DNA from: Symbiodinium natans
Lineage: Eukaryota > Sar > Dinophyceae > Suessiales > Symbiodiniaceae
DNA: 64,000 nucleotides
Direction of reading: 5' to 3'
Assembly: GCA_905221605.1 (NCBI GenBank)
Contig: CAJNDS010001891.1
Coordinates: 237,501-301,500 of the forward strand
Shown here in pieces: positions 1-10,300 of this stretch. Each line of letters starts with the position of its first letter. Within the stretch, counting starts at the first letter, position 1. The notes under the pieces are model-generated. The model saw only the letters and a program-made list of their open reading frames with translations. It did no database searches and was not told where the DNA came from. The translations under genes and the position numbers were made by a program.

Positions 1-107
1 CCCTGAAACCCCAAGAAACTCATACCGTTTAGGGCTTAGGGATGTTAGGGTTTAGGGTGTAGGGTTTGGGGTTTTGGGATGTAACCCTAAACCCTAGACC
101 CTAGAAC

Positions 108-202
<95 letters not shown>

Positions 203-230
203 ACCCTAAACCCTAAACCCTAAACCCTAA
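1..230. repeat. Telomere-type repeat block with CCCTCAA variant array
   Basis: Degenerate TTTAGGG units are followed by about thirteen tandem copies of the variant CCCTCAA (about 107-207), then canonical CCCTAAA. The variant run shows local homogenisation. Since arrays continue through the whole window, this is not evidence of a chromosome end. Confidence 0.9.
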
Positions 231-322
231 GCTGAGCTGCGGCAACTCAGGGGCCCCACCGCCTCGCGATGGAGACGCCGGAGGGGGAGATCCACGGCAT
301 GGAGCATCCTTGAGGGGTGGTG

Positions 323-765
323 CTTAGGGGGTTTAGGGTTTAGGGTTTAGGGTTTGGGGTTTGGGGTTTGGGGTTTAGGGCTTGGGGTTTGGGGTTTAAG
401 GTTTAGGGTTTAGGGTTTAGGGGCTTAAGGGTTTAGGGGCTTTAAGCTCAGGGGCTTTAGGGTTGATTCAGGTTCTTGTTTTAAGTGCAATGAGCCCTTT
501 CCGTAGACCAAGCTCAGGGTTCACGCTTTAGGGTTTAGGGTTTAGGGTTTAGGGCCTAGGGTTTAGGACTTAGGGTTTAGAGGCTTAGGGGCTTCCGGGC
601 TTACTGTGTGTTAAGTGCAATGAGCCCTTTCCGTAGAGCAAGCCAGGGGGTTTAGGGTTTAGGGTTTAGGGTTTAGGGTTTAGGGTTTAGGGTTTAGGGT
701 TTAGGGTTTAAGGTTCAGGGTTTAGGGTTTAGCGCTTAGGGTTCGGAGTTTAGGATGGCCCTTTT
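323..765. repeat. Telomere-like repeats with a duplicated 27-bp unit
   Basis: TTTAGGG and TTTGGGG units surround two near-identical copies (about 481-507 and 610-637) of a segment that begins TTAAGTGCAATGAGCCCTTT. The copies are about 130 bp apart and each is followed by a G-rich array, so a unit plus its array seems to have been duplicated together. Confidence 0.85.
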
Positions 766-925
766 GAGATCCCTCTCTTAAACATGTTCTTGGATATGAT
801 CCTCTTCAACTCAAAGGGCTTCTTAGCGGGCTGTAGTACGGGCAGGCGGGGCGGCGGGTCTGGGATGCATGGGCTCATAGGCTTGAGACGCTTTTAAGGG
901 TCTTCGGCCTTTAGGTGAAACGAGT

Positions 926-1140
926 TTAGGGTTTAGAGTTTATAGAAATTGTATAGGGCTTGGGTCCCAATAAGTTTTTGACCGAAACGTTTTGACCGAA
1001 AGTTTTGACCGAAACGTTTTGATTTCTTAAGGGTTTATAGAAATTGTATAGGGTTTGTGTTCGGAGTTTTGCCGGGTTTTGCCGGGCATAGGTATCAGTA
1101 TAGTTACCACAATTGTATCCCGACTTAGAACTACCCATAA
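926..1140. repeat. Short direct repeats around TTTTGACCGAAA
   Basis: Three tandem copies of a TTTTGACCGAAA-type unit (about 975-1022) lie between two copies of TTTATAGAAATTGTATAGGG (about 937 and 1034). A 70-codon minus ORF here is a translation of these repeats and is not called a gene. Confidence 0.7.
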
Positions 1141-1269
1141 ACCTCCAAGTAGTAGCCCTAAACCCTAATCCCTAAGCTCAAAACCCAAACCCTAAACCCC
1201 AACCCAAAACCCCTAGCCCTAAACCCTAAACCCCTAGCCCTAAACCCTAAACCCTAGCCCTAAACCCTA

Positions 1270-4200
1270 AATCTCTTGGAATTCTTGGCCCTTCCAAGGC
1301 AGTCCTCCGCACGACGCGATTTCTGCCCTCGGCAATCTCAACCTTCAAAGGGCGAAGCGTCCTATGCCCGGCCCACCACTAGTTTAGGGTTTAGGGCTAG
1401 GGTTTAGGGTTTAGGGTTTAGGGTTTAGGGTTTAGGGTGTAGCATTGGTCAGCTGAACGCAAAAGTGTGAAGACATGCCCACCCCGAGGCCACCCAAACA
1501 ATACTCATCACGAAACCAAACCGGAGCCAGCCAAAGCCAAGCCAGCCATTCAAATCTCACATATCGAACATGTTCAGAGCACACTAAGAAAAACTGCGAA
1601 AGCTTGGGATATGTGCGAGTCGTGAACACTTGCCGAACTTGAGGCGAGCTGTTGGCGATTTCTTGGGGGGGTCACTTGGGAACAGTGGCTGATTGGGACA
1701 CTAGGAAAGAAGGCAGCATGTCGAGCACTGCCTGGGACTACTTTGAGGGGGTGCCAAGGGTGTCCCTTGACTTCGGAGGTCACTCGGGGCACAAGGCAAA
1801 GGATCCCCCCCCTCAGGTTTTGCGCAGGACGGTCTGGGCCGAAGGGCCCTCTCACAGAAAATTCAGGGCGTGAAGAGTCTGCAGGTTTTGCAAGAATCCC
1901 CCCCACGCCGAAGTTCACTTGGCGTCAAAGCGAGGGGTCGGACCTTTCAGGGCTTCCTGTCAGCTCGAGGGCCTTCTTTGGCAGCCTTCTGCCTACTGGC
2001 ACTGCCTCGGATTGCGTAAAGCCCCCCTAACTGGGCCTACCAAGGGTTTGAGGCCAGGGCCAGGGCCAGGGCCACGGCCAGGGTTTGAGGCCAGGGCCAG
2101 GGCCAGGGCCAGGGCCAGGGCCAGGGTCAGGGCCAGGCCAAAGGCAGGGTCAGGGCCAGGATTAGGGCCAGGGCCAGGGCCAGGGCCAGATCCAGGGCCA
2201 GGGCCAGGGTCAGGGCCAGGGGTTGCCAGGAATTGAAAAAGGATCCCCCCCCTGGGGTTTAGGGTACTAAGATTTATCTGAGACGAGCTAGGCGACTCTA
2301 GCTAGGCGACCCTCTCAGGAGTGTGCCTGGCAGGCTCTGCAGCCTAGCAGAGCCTGCCGTGGTCTCGCTGAGCGCTCGACTGCGCCCGCCTACCCCAACA
2401 GAGGTGAGAGGGGTGGCGGGCGGGTTTAGGGTTTAGGGTTTAGGGCTAGGGTTTAGGGTTTAGGGTTTAGGGTTTAGGGTTTAGGGTTTAGGGCGTAGGG
2501 TTTAGGGTTTAGGGTTTAGGGTTTGAGGGTTTGGGGTTGACGGTTTAGGGCTTAGGGGCCCTCCTGGATCTTCACCTTCTTGGCCATTGCTGGCAAGTCA
2601 GCCCGTTCACACAAGGGCCCTCGATGCACCAGCTCCTGGCGAAGAAGGGTTGAGGGTTTAGGGTTTAGGGTTAGGGTTTAGGGTTTAGGGTTTAGGGTTT
2701 AGGGTTTAGGGTTTAGGGTTTAGGGTTTAGGGTTTAGGGTTTAGGGTTTAGGGTTTAGGGTTTAGGGTTTAGCGTTTAGGGTTTAGGGTTTAGGGTTTAG
2801 GGTTTAGGGGTTTAGGGTTTAGGGTTTAGGGTTTACGGTTTAGTGTTTAAGGTATACTACTATTTTCTTGAGAATCCCCTACCGCCCAACAAAAAAACTT
2901 TTCCTTGTCAGGGTAATACAGGGATTACCACTTTTTTTTTGGGGGGGGATAAGCCTTGGGAGAAAACCATCTAAACACTAAACCCTCAACCCGGAACTCT
3001 TAATTGGGGTTTAGGCTTCTGGTCTGTTGCTAGGGCTCAGTAGGGCTTAGGGAAGTGTAGGGTTTAACTAGGGCTTGGGGTCTTCGCCCGAACAGTCAAC
3101 CCTAACCCCTAAACCCTAACCCTAAACCCTAAACCCTAACCCCTCCCGGCGTCCTCGCCCACAATCCTTGCCGCGAGGGCCCGGGCGGGTTGATCTTCCC
3201 CAATATCAACTCCATCCTCGCAGTCCAGGGTCTAGGCTTTAAGGTTTAGGATTTAAGGTTTAGGGTTTAGGGCTCAACCAAGAAAACCTAGGGATTTTGA
3301 GGGTTTTTTGGGCTGTTTGCAGAGGGCTTGCAGGGCCTACAGGGCTGAGCGGGGGTCTCTGGGGTCCATAGATGGGATGTTCACCCTTATACTGACAGTC
3401 CTTAATAGGGATTCTAATAGGGGGTACTACAATCCCGAATAAGGAGCTGCGAGTATAAGGGGGAATATCCCAATCCATAGATTTTGTATGGTGGCAACGG
3501 CGGGGTGAGTGCGAATCTGCTCCGTACAATCCAGGGTTCCCAAGTCTACAAAAAACTTCGGAAACATTAAAATACGTCCCAAAAATGCTAAAACGGATGA
3601 CTGAAGAACCTGGCTGTTGAATTTCTGCTCCGCTCTTTGGGGTATGCCTCCACATGGGGGCAACAAACAATAATTCTACGTATTCCCTCATGTGATTTTT
3701 TCAGGAAATAGGGCTGGTTCCCTAAACCCGTTTGCATGCTCACAGACGATGCCGGAAACCCTAACCCCGAACCTTTAAACCCATAACCCCCTGAACACCT
3801 AACCCCTAAACCACAAGACCTGACCTAAACTTAGTTGTCCAGTAACCTGGGGGAATTCAAGGTTAACCTTTGGGACTCTAAGCGGACTGTAAAGGTTAAA
3901 GGTTACCTACTCTACTACTAGGCAAAACGTCTGAAAACCTAGACCATAAGCCCTCTAAGAGGAGGCTTACACCCAGGGACTCCGAAACCTTTGTAATTAT
4001 GGATAAGAATCCTTACACTCTAGTAGGGTTCCTTTTAAATGGCTTAAGGAATCTTCCGGCATAAGGGGTAATGGAGTCTTTGGGAACCCAAACCCGAAAC
4101 ACCTAAAAACACCTAAACCCTAAACCCTAAACCCTAAACTTTCCCTAAACCCCCAACCAAAAACCCTAAACCCTAAACTTACACTACACTCTAAACCCTA

Positions 4201-5160
4201 GAGGAGGCTTACGTAGCACACAGCTGGGGCCTGGAGACGCCGAAGTTGCCCCTCTGTGGCTTCCGCTTTGTTCGCCTTGCGATGGAACTAAAAAACTTCC
4301 CCCCCTCGCCCTAAACCCTAAACCCTAAACCCTAAACCCTAAACCCTAAACCCTAAACCCTAAACCCTAAACCCTAAACCCTAAACCCTAAACCCTAAAC
4401 CCAAAACCCTAAACCCTAAACCCTAACTAAACCCTAAACCCTAAACCCTAAACCCTAAACCCTAAACCCTAAACCCTAAACCCTAAACCCTAAACCCTAA
4501 ACCCTAAACCCTAAACCCTACACCCTAAACCCTGACCCTAAACCCTGATTAGGGTTTAGGGATTTGTGTTTTGTAGGGTTTCAGGTTAGGGGTGGAGGTT
4601 TAGGCTTTAAGGCCTCTAGGCTTTAAGGTTTCAGGTTAAGGGTGAAATTCACTCTATACGAGAACACCAACTCCAGTAGAATGATCAGAGCTGCCGTTGC
4701 AACGTATGTCTTGCGAATGCCTTGGGGCGCCCGCAGTATCCGGCTGATGTCGCCGTTGTCCGTGAGCAAGAGCAGACCCGACGTTGCTTTGTCGAGCCGA
4801 CCGATATGTTGCCTAGGTTGAGGAAATTAAGGTTTGGGATTTAGGGTTTAGCCTAGGAGAGAAAACAGACGGCGTGTTGTCCGTGCTTCCTTGGGGGGTT
4901 TTGTTTTGGCGAGAAAAAGAGAGATCCTTACCCTAAGGAGAGGGGAATACGGCTAGTATTCGGCGTCATAGTTGCAATGGACGTCCAGCCGGCCACTCAA
5001 AAGACGTCAAAGACTCCAGGAATTGTTTCAAGTTGTTTGGCTCTTTCGGGGCCATAGTTGAGATGACCCCCCGTGGTTTCCACAGCGCAAGTACAGGGGA
5101 GCGCGCCATCGGCGAGTCATGAAGCCAATCGTCAGCCTTTGCCAACACATCTGCCATGCT
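1270..5160 (-). CDS. RsuA/RluB-family pseudouridine synthase, split into small exons
   Basis: The enzyme isomerises uridine to pseudouridine in RNA, most often rRNA. Reading down the minus strand, the family motifs appear in order in separate islands. Exon 4981-5158 has WKPRGVIST (family motif I). Exon 4704-4812 has IGRLDKATSGLLLLTDNG, with the catalytic Asp of GRLDxxTSG, and ends in KTY. Exon 4213-4287 has EGQLRRLQAPAVCY. Exon about 3141-3231 begins TLDCEDGVDIG in phase. Exon 2576-2635 reads ELVHRGPLCERADLPAMAKK. Exon about 1272-1361 has PLKVEIAEGRNRVVRR (motif III). Boundaries for several exons are AG acceptors and GTTGCA, GTAAGC or GTGAAG donors. A further exon may lie at 2320-2400. An N-terminal S4 domain was not found; candidate upstream exons are at 5318-5430 and 6504-6588. 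Introns hold telomere-like arrays. Exact ends of the 3.1 kb exon and the phase into the 2.6 kb exon are unsettled. The family call is firm; the cell compartment is unknown. Confidence 0.82.
1797..2256. repeat. GGGCCA hexamer minisatellite between two GGATCCCCCCCCT boxes
   Basis: About 170 bp (2052-2220) consist almost only of GGGCCA/AGGGCC units with a few variants (GGGTCA, CACGGCCA). An identical GGATCCCCCCCCT box occurs before (about 1801) and after (about 2241). A 105-codon ORF rich in Arg-Ala and Gly-Pro is a translation of the array and is not called. Confidence 0.85.
2329..2358. other. Perfect 12-bp hairpin
   Basis: GGCAGGCTCTGC is followed after six bases by its exact reverse complement. 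It sits inside an exon-like island (2320-2400) read on the minus strand, so it may be a coding palindrome or a small foldback. Confidence 0.7.
2424..2855. repeat. TTTAGGG arrays on both sides of a 60-bp exon
   Basis: Near-perfect TTTAGGG runs at 2424-2560 and 2648-2855 flank the exon at 2576-2635 of the pseudouridine synthase gene. These are among the clearest examples of introns made largely of telomere-type repeat. Confidence 0.9.
3374..3471. mobile_element. Foldback family C (GGGATGTTCCCCCTTATACTAA termini)
   Basis: This is a non-coding foldback element of about 95 bp, starting GGGATGTTC and ending with its inverted copy GAACATCCC. The inner arms contain CAGTCCTTAATAGGG and its complement. 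Other copies are at 11160-11257, 13892-14000, 31194-31289, 44553-44644, 45377-45470, 48480-48573 and a truncated one at 52605-52684. It has no ORF and looks like a MITE. Overlapping ORFs here are translations of the element. Confidence 0.85.
3836..3932. mobile_element. Foldback family H (AGTAACCTGGGG ... CTACTCTACTACTA)
   Basis: The element carries AGGTTAACCTTTGGGA near one end and AGGTTAAAGGTTACCTACT near the other. Related copies are at about 15290-15395, 37650-37716 (partial), 44075-44170 and 50385-50462. It is non-coding. Confidence 0.75.
3974..4090. mobile_element. Foldback family B (CCCAGAGACTCCAATACCCC termini)
   Basis: This is the most frequent foldback family. Arms contain CTTAATTAAGGAATATTCC and the centre ACTAAGGATCCCTATATGG. 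Better copies are at 9728-9840, 24314-24432, 33055-33152, 46702-46802 and 63427-63533. Others are at about 12960-13035, 19036-19313 (composite), 25138-25322, 26180-26270, 35733-35932, 39052-39176, 52860-53033, 54293-54370 and 57640-57750. No ORF; probably a MITE. Confidence 0.85.
4308..4555. repeat. Long CCCTAAA array in an intron
   Basis: About 240 bp of nearly perfect CCCTAAA lie between exons at 4213-4287 and 4704-4812 of the pseudouridine synthase gene. The acceptor TTTTTTAG of the 4213-4287 exon lies just beyond its left edge. Confidence 0.92.
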
Positions 5161-5193
5161 GGTGTGTACCCCCCAGCCACGATCCAGCTCCTG

Positions 5194-5300
5194 ATTACTT
5201 CTCCAATAACCAAGGGAAAAAAGGTTCAACTTTAATCTTCCTAATTCTAAAAAAAGAAACCCAAAAAAGTTTAAAGTTCAACTCTTGGCTAAGTAAGGCT
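5194..5300. mobile_element. Foldback family I (CTTAGCCAAxAACC termini)
   Basis: The element is AT-rich, with a left arm like CCAATAACCAAGGGAAAAAAGG and a right end AGTTCAACTCTTGGCTAAG. A second copy at 44418-44533 shares both ends but has CCCTAAA units in its left half. This copy directly abuts the exon-like island at 5318-5430. Confidence 0.75.
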
Positions 5301-5317
5301 CCATGGGTTTGCTCTCG

Positions 5318-5430
5318 TCATCAGCGAAGACATAGAGTGGGAGCTCCTTGTTGGGAGTCTTCCGGCGAGGGAGGAGGAAACTCAGGGGCCGTGGCACTGC
5401 ACGCACGCCAGCCGCCACCTCCCACGACAC
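5318..5430 (-). CDS. Exon-like segment (possible N-terminal part of the pseudouridine synthase gene)
   Basis: The minus strand is open through PRRKTPNKELPLYVFADDES with a plausible acceptor (GCGTGCGTGCAG) at its start. The family I foldback element follows directly. The residues do not show S4-domain signatures, so the assignment rests only on position and strand. Confidence 0.45.
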
Positions 5431-6503
5431 CTAGACCCAGGAGTAGTCTAGCAATAAAAAGGGCCCCCTTTTTGGTTTAAAGGTGCCTGAAAAAAGGGAA
5501 CCTAAGCCCTAAAAGAAAGGGAAGAAGGGCCTACTCCGAGCCCGAGACACACTGCAGCTGGCTGTTGCTTGTCTCCACGGTGCCGCTGCATGGCCATTCG
5601 AAGCATGCGGCGTTGAGTAAGTTAGCCAAAGGCAAGCAGCCAACAAGCCCACACACGCCCGGCGTGCGAATCGAGTCGCTCCACATCCAGCTGAAGCGGG
5701 GCCACTTAGCATCCCGCCGATGTCACGCTGCAACAAATCGTGGCGATGTTCAGACGCTTGCCGCATCGTCTCGTCATGCCGTCATGCATCTGAAAAGGCT
5801 GAATTTTATCGTGCCGCTCAGTCGAAACTGTTCTTGCGCACCTTCAAGCCTTGATTTGCTTCGTTGTGTTTTCTAAACCTACCCACGGCAGATACTGTTG
5901 TGGTCGATTTGCAATCCTGCGAAGTACGCTCGACCAGATGCAAACACACATGAAACCTGAGCCGGCGCTGCTAAAGAGGCGCTGCAATCGGTTTGTGGTT
6001 TAGGGTTGAAGGGTTTAGGGTTTTCGTTTAGACAACCTAACCGCTAAACATCAGAGGACAAAAGGCCTGCTTTGGGTCCTAGGCAACCCACTTCCTGGCC
6101 TACAGCCCCGCGTTGCAAGGCTCGATGCGCTTCACGGGCAAGCCGCGCCTGGATCCATCGGGCAAACATGCATGCTCAACCAATCAGGCCACCCTATAAA
6201 TCCTAAACCTACCCCAAAACCTAATAGCTGCCGAAATTGAGGAAATAAGAACATTCCTCTACGGGGGCTTGCCAGAAAAGAAGTCATCTAAAGACTCTTC
6301 CCAGAAAGGGCACCACTTGCTTTCAGAAAACCCCTTGTTGCGAACATAAGCCTGTAATATTCGAGGGTTTAGGGTTTAGGGTGTAGGGTTTGGGGTTGAA
6401 GGGAGACCGGGCTTGAGGGATCTCAGTTATAGGCTTTAAGGCTTAGGGTTTAGGGGTTTAGCGTTGAGGGGTTAGGGGTTTCGGGTTTAGGGTTGTGACT
6501 CAC

Positions 6504-6588
6504 TCAGGCGGCCTCCGCACTGCTAAGCGCCGCCAATGGGGGTGCTGGGTGCGGACGGGGTCCAGCGAGGACCTTCCGGCTGACATCG
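6504..6588 (-). CDS. Exon-like segment ending in a GTGAGT donor
   Basis: The minus frame reads FIDVSRKVLAGPRPH and continues Pro/Ala-rich to a consensus donor GTGAGT (6498-6503). It may belong to the 5' part of the pseudouridine synthase gene. Product unknown. Confidence 0.4.
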
Positions 6589-6624
6589 ATGAAGATCTCC
6601 AGGAACCTTAGAGAAGCCAAACCT

Positions 6625-6735
6625 GGCTGGTTCCTAGTAGGGAATGAGGGAATGAAGTACCTATTTAAGTCCCTTGAAGGGTATATAGAGGGCCCTAATT
6701 CCCTCCTTCCCTACGAGGAACCACCCAGACTAACA
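6625..6735. mobile_element. Foldback family F (GGTTCCTAGTAGGGAATGAGG termini)
   Basis: The arms GGTTCCTAGTAGGGAATGAG and their complement enclose TTTAAGTCCCTTGAAGGGTATATAG. Other copies are at 7150-7245, 12640-12783, 20840-20945, 26300-26400 and 29490-29575. The 65-codon ORF over it is a translation of the element. Confidence 0.8.
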
Positions 6736-7251
6736 CTGAAACGTGCTTACTCTGGTGCCGTGCCCAAAGCTTCCGGCCGGGGGTGAAGATCTGTAACAAT
6801 GACTGCCATTTGCTGAAGAACCCCACATAAAAAAAATGCTCTGCCACTGTTCTGCCTTATATGGGCAATAAAGGGATTACTATTTTGTTTTTTGGGGAGG
6901 GTTTAGGGTTTAGTGTTTAGGGTTTGCCCTAAACCCTGAACCCTAAACCCTAAACCCTTCTTAAGCAAATAGTAGATGAACAACAGCAGAAGCTCGGGCA
7001 GCAAAGGCGCTGGGCTCGGATATCCAAGACCGTCGCCAAGCCCTGGCGCCAGCATCAAGTGGGGATGATAAAAAATCACGATTCCCATGAGGGTTTAGGG
7101 TTTAGGGCCTAGGGTTCAGGCCAAAATTTAGAATATACATTAAAACAAAACACTACCAGGCTCGGTCTCATGGTTTAGGTCCCCCTGCTATACCCTTTAA
7201 AGGATGACGTAGGGCACCTCACTCCCTCATTCCCGGACGAAGAATCAAGGG

Positions 7252-7365
7252 GTTCTATACTCCCCGTAGAACCTTAATAAAAATAGTATGTTTCATATGC
7301 TCTTAGGTTTAGGGTTTAGGGGAACAAAAATAGAAAAAAACTCCCAAGGGGGATATAGGGTTCGG
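7252..7365. mobile_element. Repeat family N interrupted by TTTAGGG units
   Basis: The segment from TATACTCCCCGTAGAACC to CCCAAGGGGGATATAG is matched by an uninterrupted copy at 21010-21112. Here two TTTAGGG units stand in place of the CTTTACATAA stretch of the other copy. Confidence 0.7.
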
Positions 7366-7371
7366 GTTTCG

Positions 7372-10300
7372 AGACATGCCTTGATGAGCGAGGCCACGCG
7401 GAAAATGAAGAAGAAGTCGCCCGTGTAGCTGTCCACCTCTGGCCCGAAACCCTAAACTCTAAACATTAGGGTTTAGGGTTTAGGGTTCAAAAGTTGCTCG
7501 GACTGTTTCTGTCGGGGGCATGACCCAACATATGCCAAAAGCTATGTTGGACTGCCAGTTCCTCGCCTTCGTGTGCAGGTCCATTTTGTGGGAGATGGCT
7601 TTCTCCATTGTCTCGCCGAACTTCGCTTGGATCCTGTTTAGCAGTTTCAATTTTCATGCGGTTGCTAAATGGCCGTTTTGTTGGCCGCCCTGCCCCCCCC
7701 CCCCCCCCCCCACAATGCGCGTCATCCAGCAGGACCCGGCTAAGACTGACAAAAGCATGACGCCAACCCACGCATGGAAGCAGGCCGAAACGAAGCTCAT
7801 CATAACGCTCCCCCATAAGCACATCTGAACGGTCGACGAGCCCAAAGAAAAATGCCAAAACTTGCCTCCTGGACTCCTTCTTGTGCTCAATCAAGCTGAT
7901 GTGCCGCAGGATTGCCAAAAGCAGGTCGGGCTCGGGATCTGCGTGCGCGGAGAAGTTCATGCCTCTGCTGGACGATGGCTTCTGAGTAGCCGAGCATAGC
8001 TGAGCTTACCGGGGATCCTCCTGCTTCAACTGCAAGGAACCCGCCAAACTGCTGAAGAGGTTCCCATCTCCCTGAAAGCCTCCACAATGCCGTTGGTATC
8101 CTCCGGCTCAGCACACAGCTGCAAGCTTCAGGGTTGAGACTGTTTCGTCATCGGGGAAGGCATCACATTGTTCTAAACTCTTTTGAGCAACGGACTTGGG
8201 GGGCTGCCGGTGAACCCTAAACCCTGAAAATTAAACCCGAAACCCTAAGCCCTGAACCACCAGAAACGGCAACACTGGATGCCTTCATGCCCACGGCCAC
8301 GATGAGCTTACCTTGCCGTTGAATCGTTCTGCTTGAGGTCAAAAGATAACATTCAGAGGCTGCGCATCTAAACGGTTGCATTTCCCAAAAAAGGGGTACA
8401 CCTAACAGACCACAAATACAGCCCTACCCTATTCTCGGAACCCTAATTAAGCCCTAACCAACCTTACGCCCGACACCTAAACCCTATGAACCCTTTTCTA
8501 CGGCTAGGACTGCTGCCCTGCCTGCCAGTATGAACCCTTTTTGACCCCGCGCGCTCTGCCAGTATGAACCCTAAACCCTAAACCCCCCCAAATATCCCAG
8601 CTTTGATGATCCGTGGCGCAGGCAGCCAGCCGCCGTTGGTTGGTTAGCTCCTTCGTAAGGCCCCAGTCCTTGAAGGGCGAGTGGTCGCGACCCCCCAAAC
8701 CCTTCAATTAAACCTGGCTTGGAGGTTCATAACCAGTTATAAGTAGGGTTATAAGTATAGGTTTCCATACCTCTAACCCTACTGATAGCTACCCATGAAC
8801 CTCCAAGCATAAACCCTGTATGCAGCCAACACACCCTCACATCGAATCTTATACGTACAAGCCCTACTCTAAACCCTCCTATAATCCCCCCGCCCCCACG
8901 AGGGCGCAAAATCGAACGCAGAACGCCTGCCTCTTGCTGTATCGAGATTGATGGCCTAGGGTTTAGGGACCGTAAACAACCCTAATTAAACCGTAACAAC
9001 AGCAAACAAGCTGCCATGCTCAGGGTTAATTTTCATGTTGAGGGTCCAGGGTTTGGTAGTCTTGTGGTGGAATTATACAATGCTTCACGAAACTCAACGA
9101 GAATACGCCAGCAGTTCATGCCCACAGCAGCTTTCGGGTTTCGGGTTTCGGGTTTAGGGAGCCAGTCAAGCCTAAACCCTAAACCCTAAAACCTGAACCC
9201 GAACCCTAAACACTCGACTTCACTAAACCCTGCAGCCCGTGCAAGAGGCAGCCATTTCAAGCCAGGGTGCCAACAGCACGCATTGGGCCTGGAGATGTGC
9301 GAAAGATCACCAAGGCTCTTGGGCCCTCAACACCCGGGAATTGAGACCCCAGATCCCTCCCTAGGAGGTCCCTCTGTAGGAGGGTCTTTGCCTTATGTAA
9401 AAGAAAAAGAAGCCCCAACGATACGAATTCCCACTTTGTTGGGGGGGCACTGGGGACTGGAGCTGAGGCGATTCCGAAGCTGAAGTGCTGAGTACTGCAT
9501 GTAGATATCCTTCGACCTCTTTTCCGGCATGATGCAGCACTTCAGCTCCGGGCTTGAAATGGCTGCATGACTTTTTGCAGCCCTTTTAAACCCGGAGCTG
9601 AATTCCAATTTTGGTCTATCCACCCATCGAATCTTGATGCAGCTATTTGTTCCCGTGCCCCTGAGAAGCAGGATTGGCCAGTGCGCTGCTGTTCCACAGC
9701 GCGGGAGTTGCTAGCATGTATGTAGTTCCCAAAGAGCCTAATACCCCTTTAAAACTAAGGAATGTTCCTTAAACCATACTAAGGATCCCTATATGGTTTA
9801 AGGAATCTTGCTTCATTAAGGGGTTTTGGGCTCTTTGGGTTCATGTTTTCGGTGGCAGCGGCGCCCAGCCTCTCTCGCGCTCTCTCAATCACTCGAAGCA
9901 ACTTCAACCTCGACTCTGAAGCCGTGTAACCTGGTTCCCCTACAGAACTCGGATTTGGGTGGCTGTGAGAATTATGACTCCTTTTGGGGTACCCTAGATA
10001 TTAGGTGCCGTATAATAATCATAATCATAATCATAATAATAATAATAATAATAATCATAGGGATCCAGCCAAAAAGGGACCATAGGGCATCGCTCGCCAA
10101 AGCCCTTTGCGCCTTCCCATTCCTGCGGGTCACCAGTAGGTTGCCCGCCTCAGGCTTGCCCGACAGCATTCTACACGTGCGAACCTCTGGAACATGGAAG
10201 AAGCAGAGACGCCAACACCCCTTAATGGAGGAATATTCCTTAAACCGATTATATTTAAACCCCAAGCCCTAAGCCCTAAGCCCTAAACCCTACACCCTAA

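Noticed and set aside
1-230. True chromosome end at the window start
   Set aside because: The first 230 bp mix both orientations and variants, and the same arrays continue through the window, so nothing marks a terminus.
1919-2236. 105-codon plus ORF, RARARA/GPGPGP
   Set aside because: Translation of the GGGCCA hexamer array.
6971-7092. Plus-strand exon EQQQKLGQQRRWARISKTVA
   Set aside because: The minus strand is also open (LDAGARAWRRSWISEPS) and could be the kinase C-terminus. The strand could not be decided.
9844-9929. Short plus ORF MFSVAAAPSLSRALSITRSN like an organelle targeting peptide
   Set aside because: It lies beside a foldback element and inside the kinase span on the opposite strand, with no second exon found.
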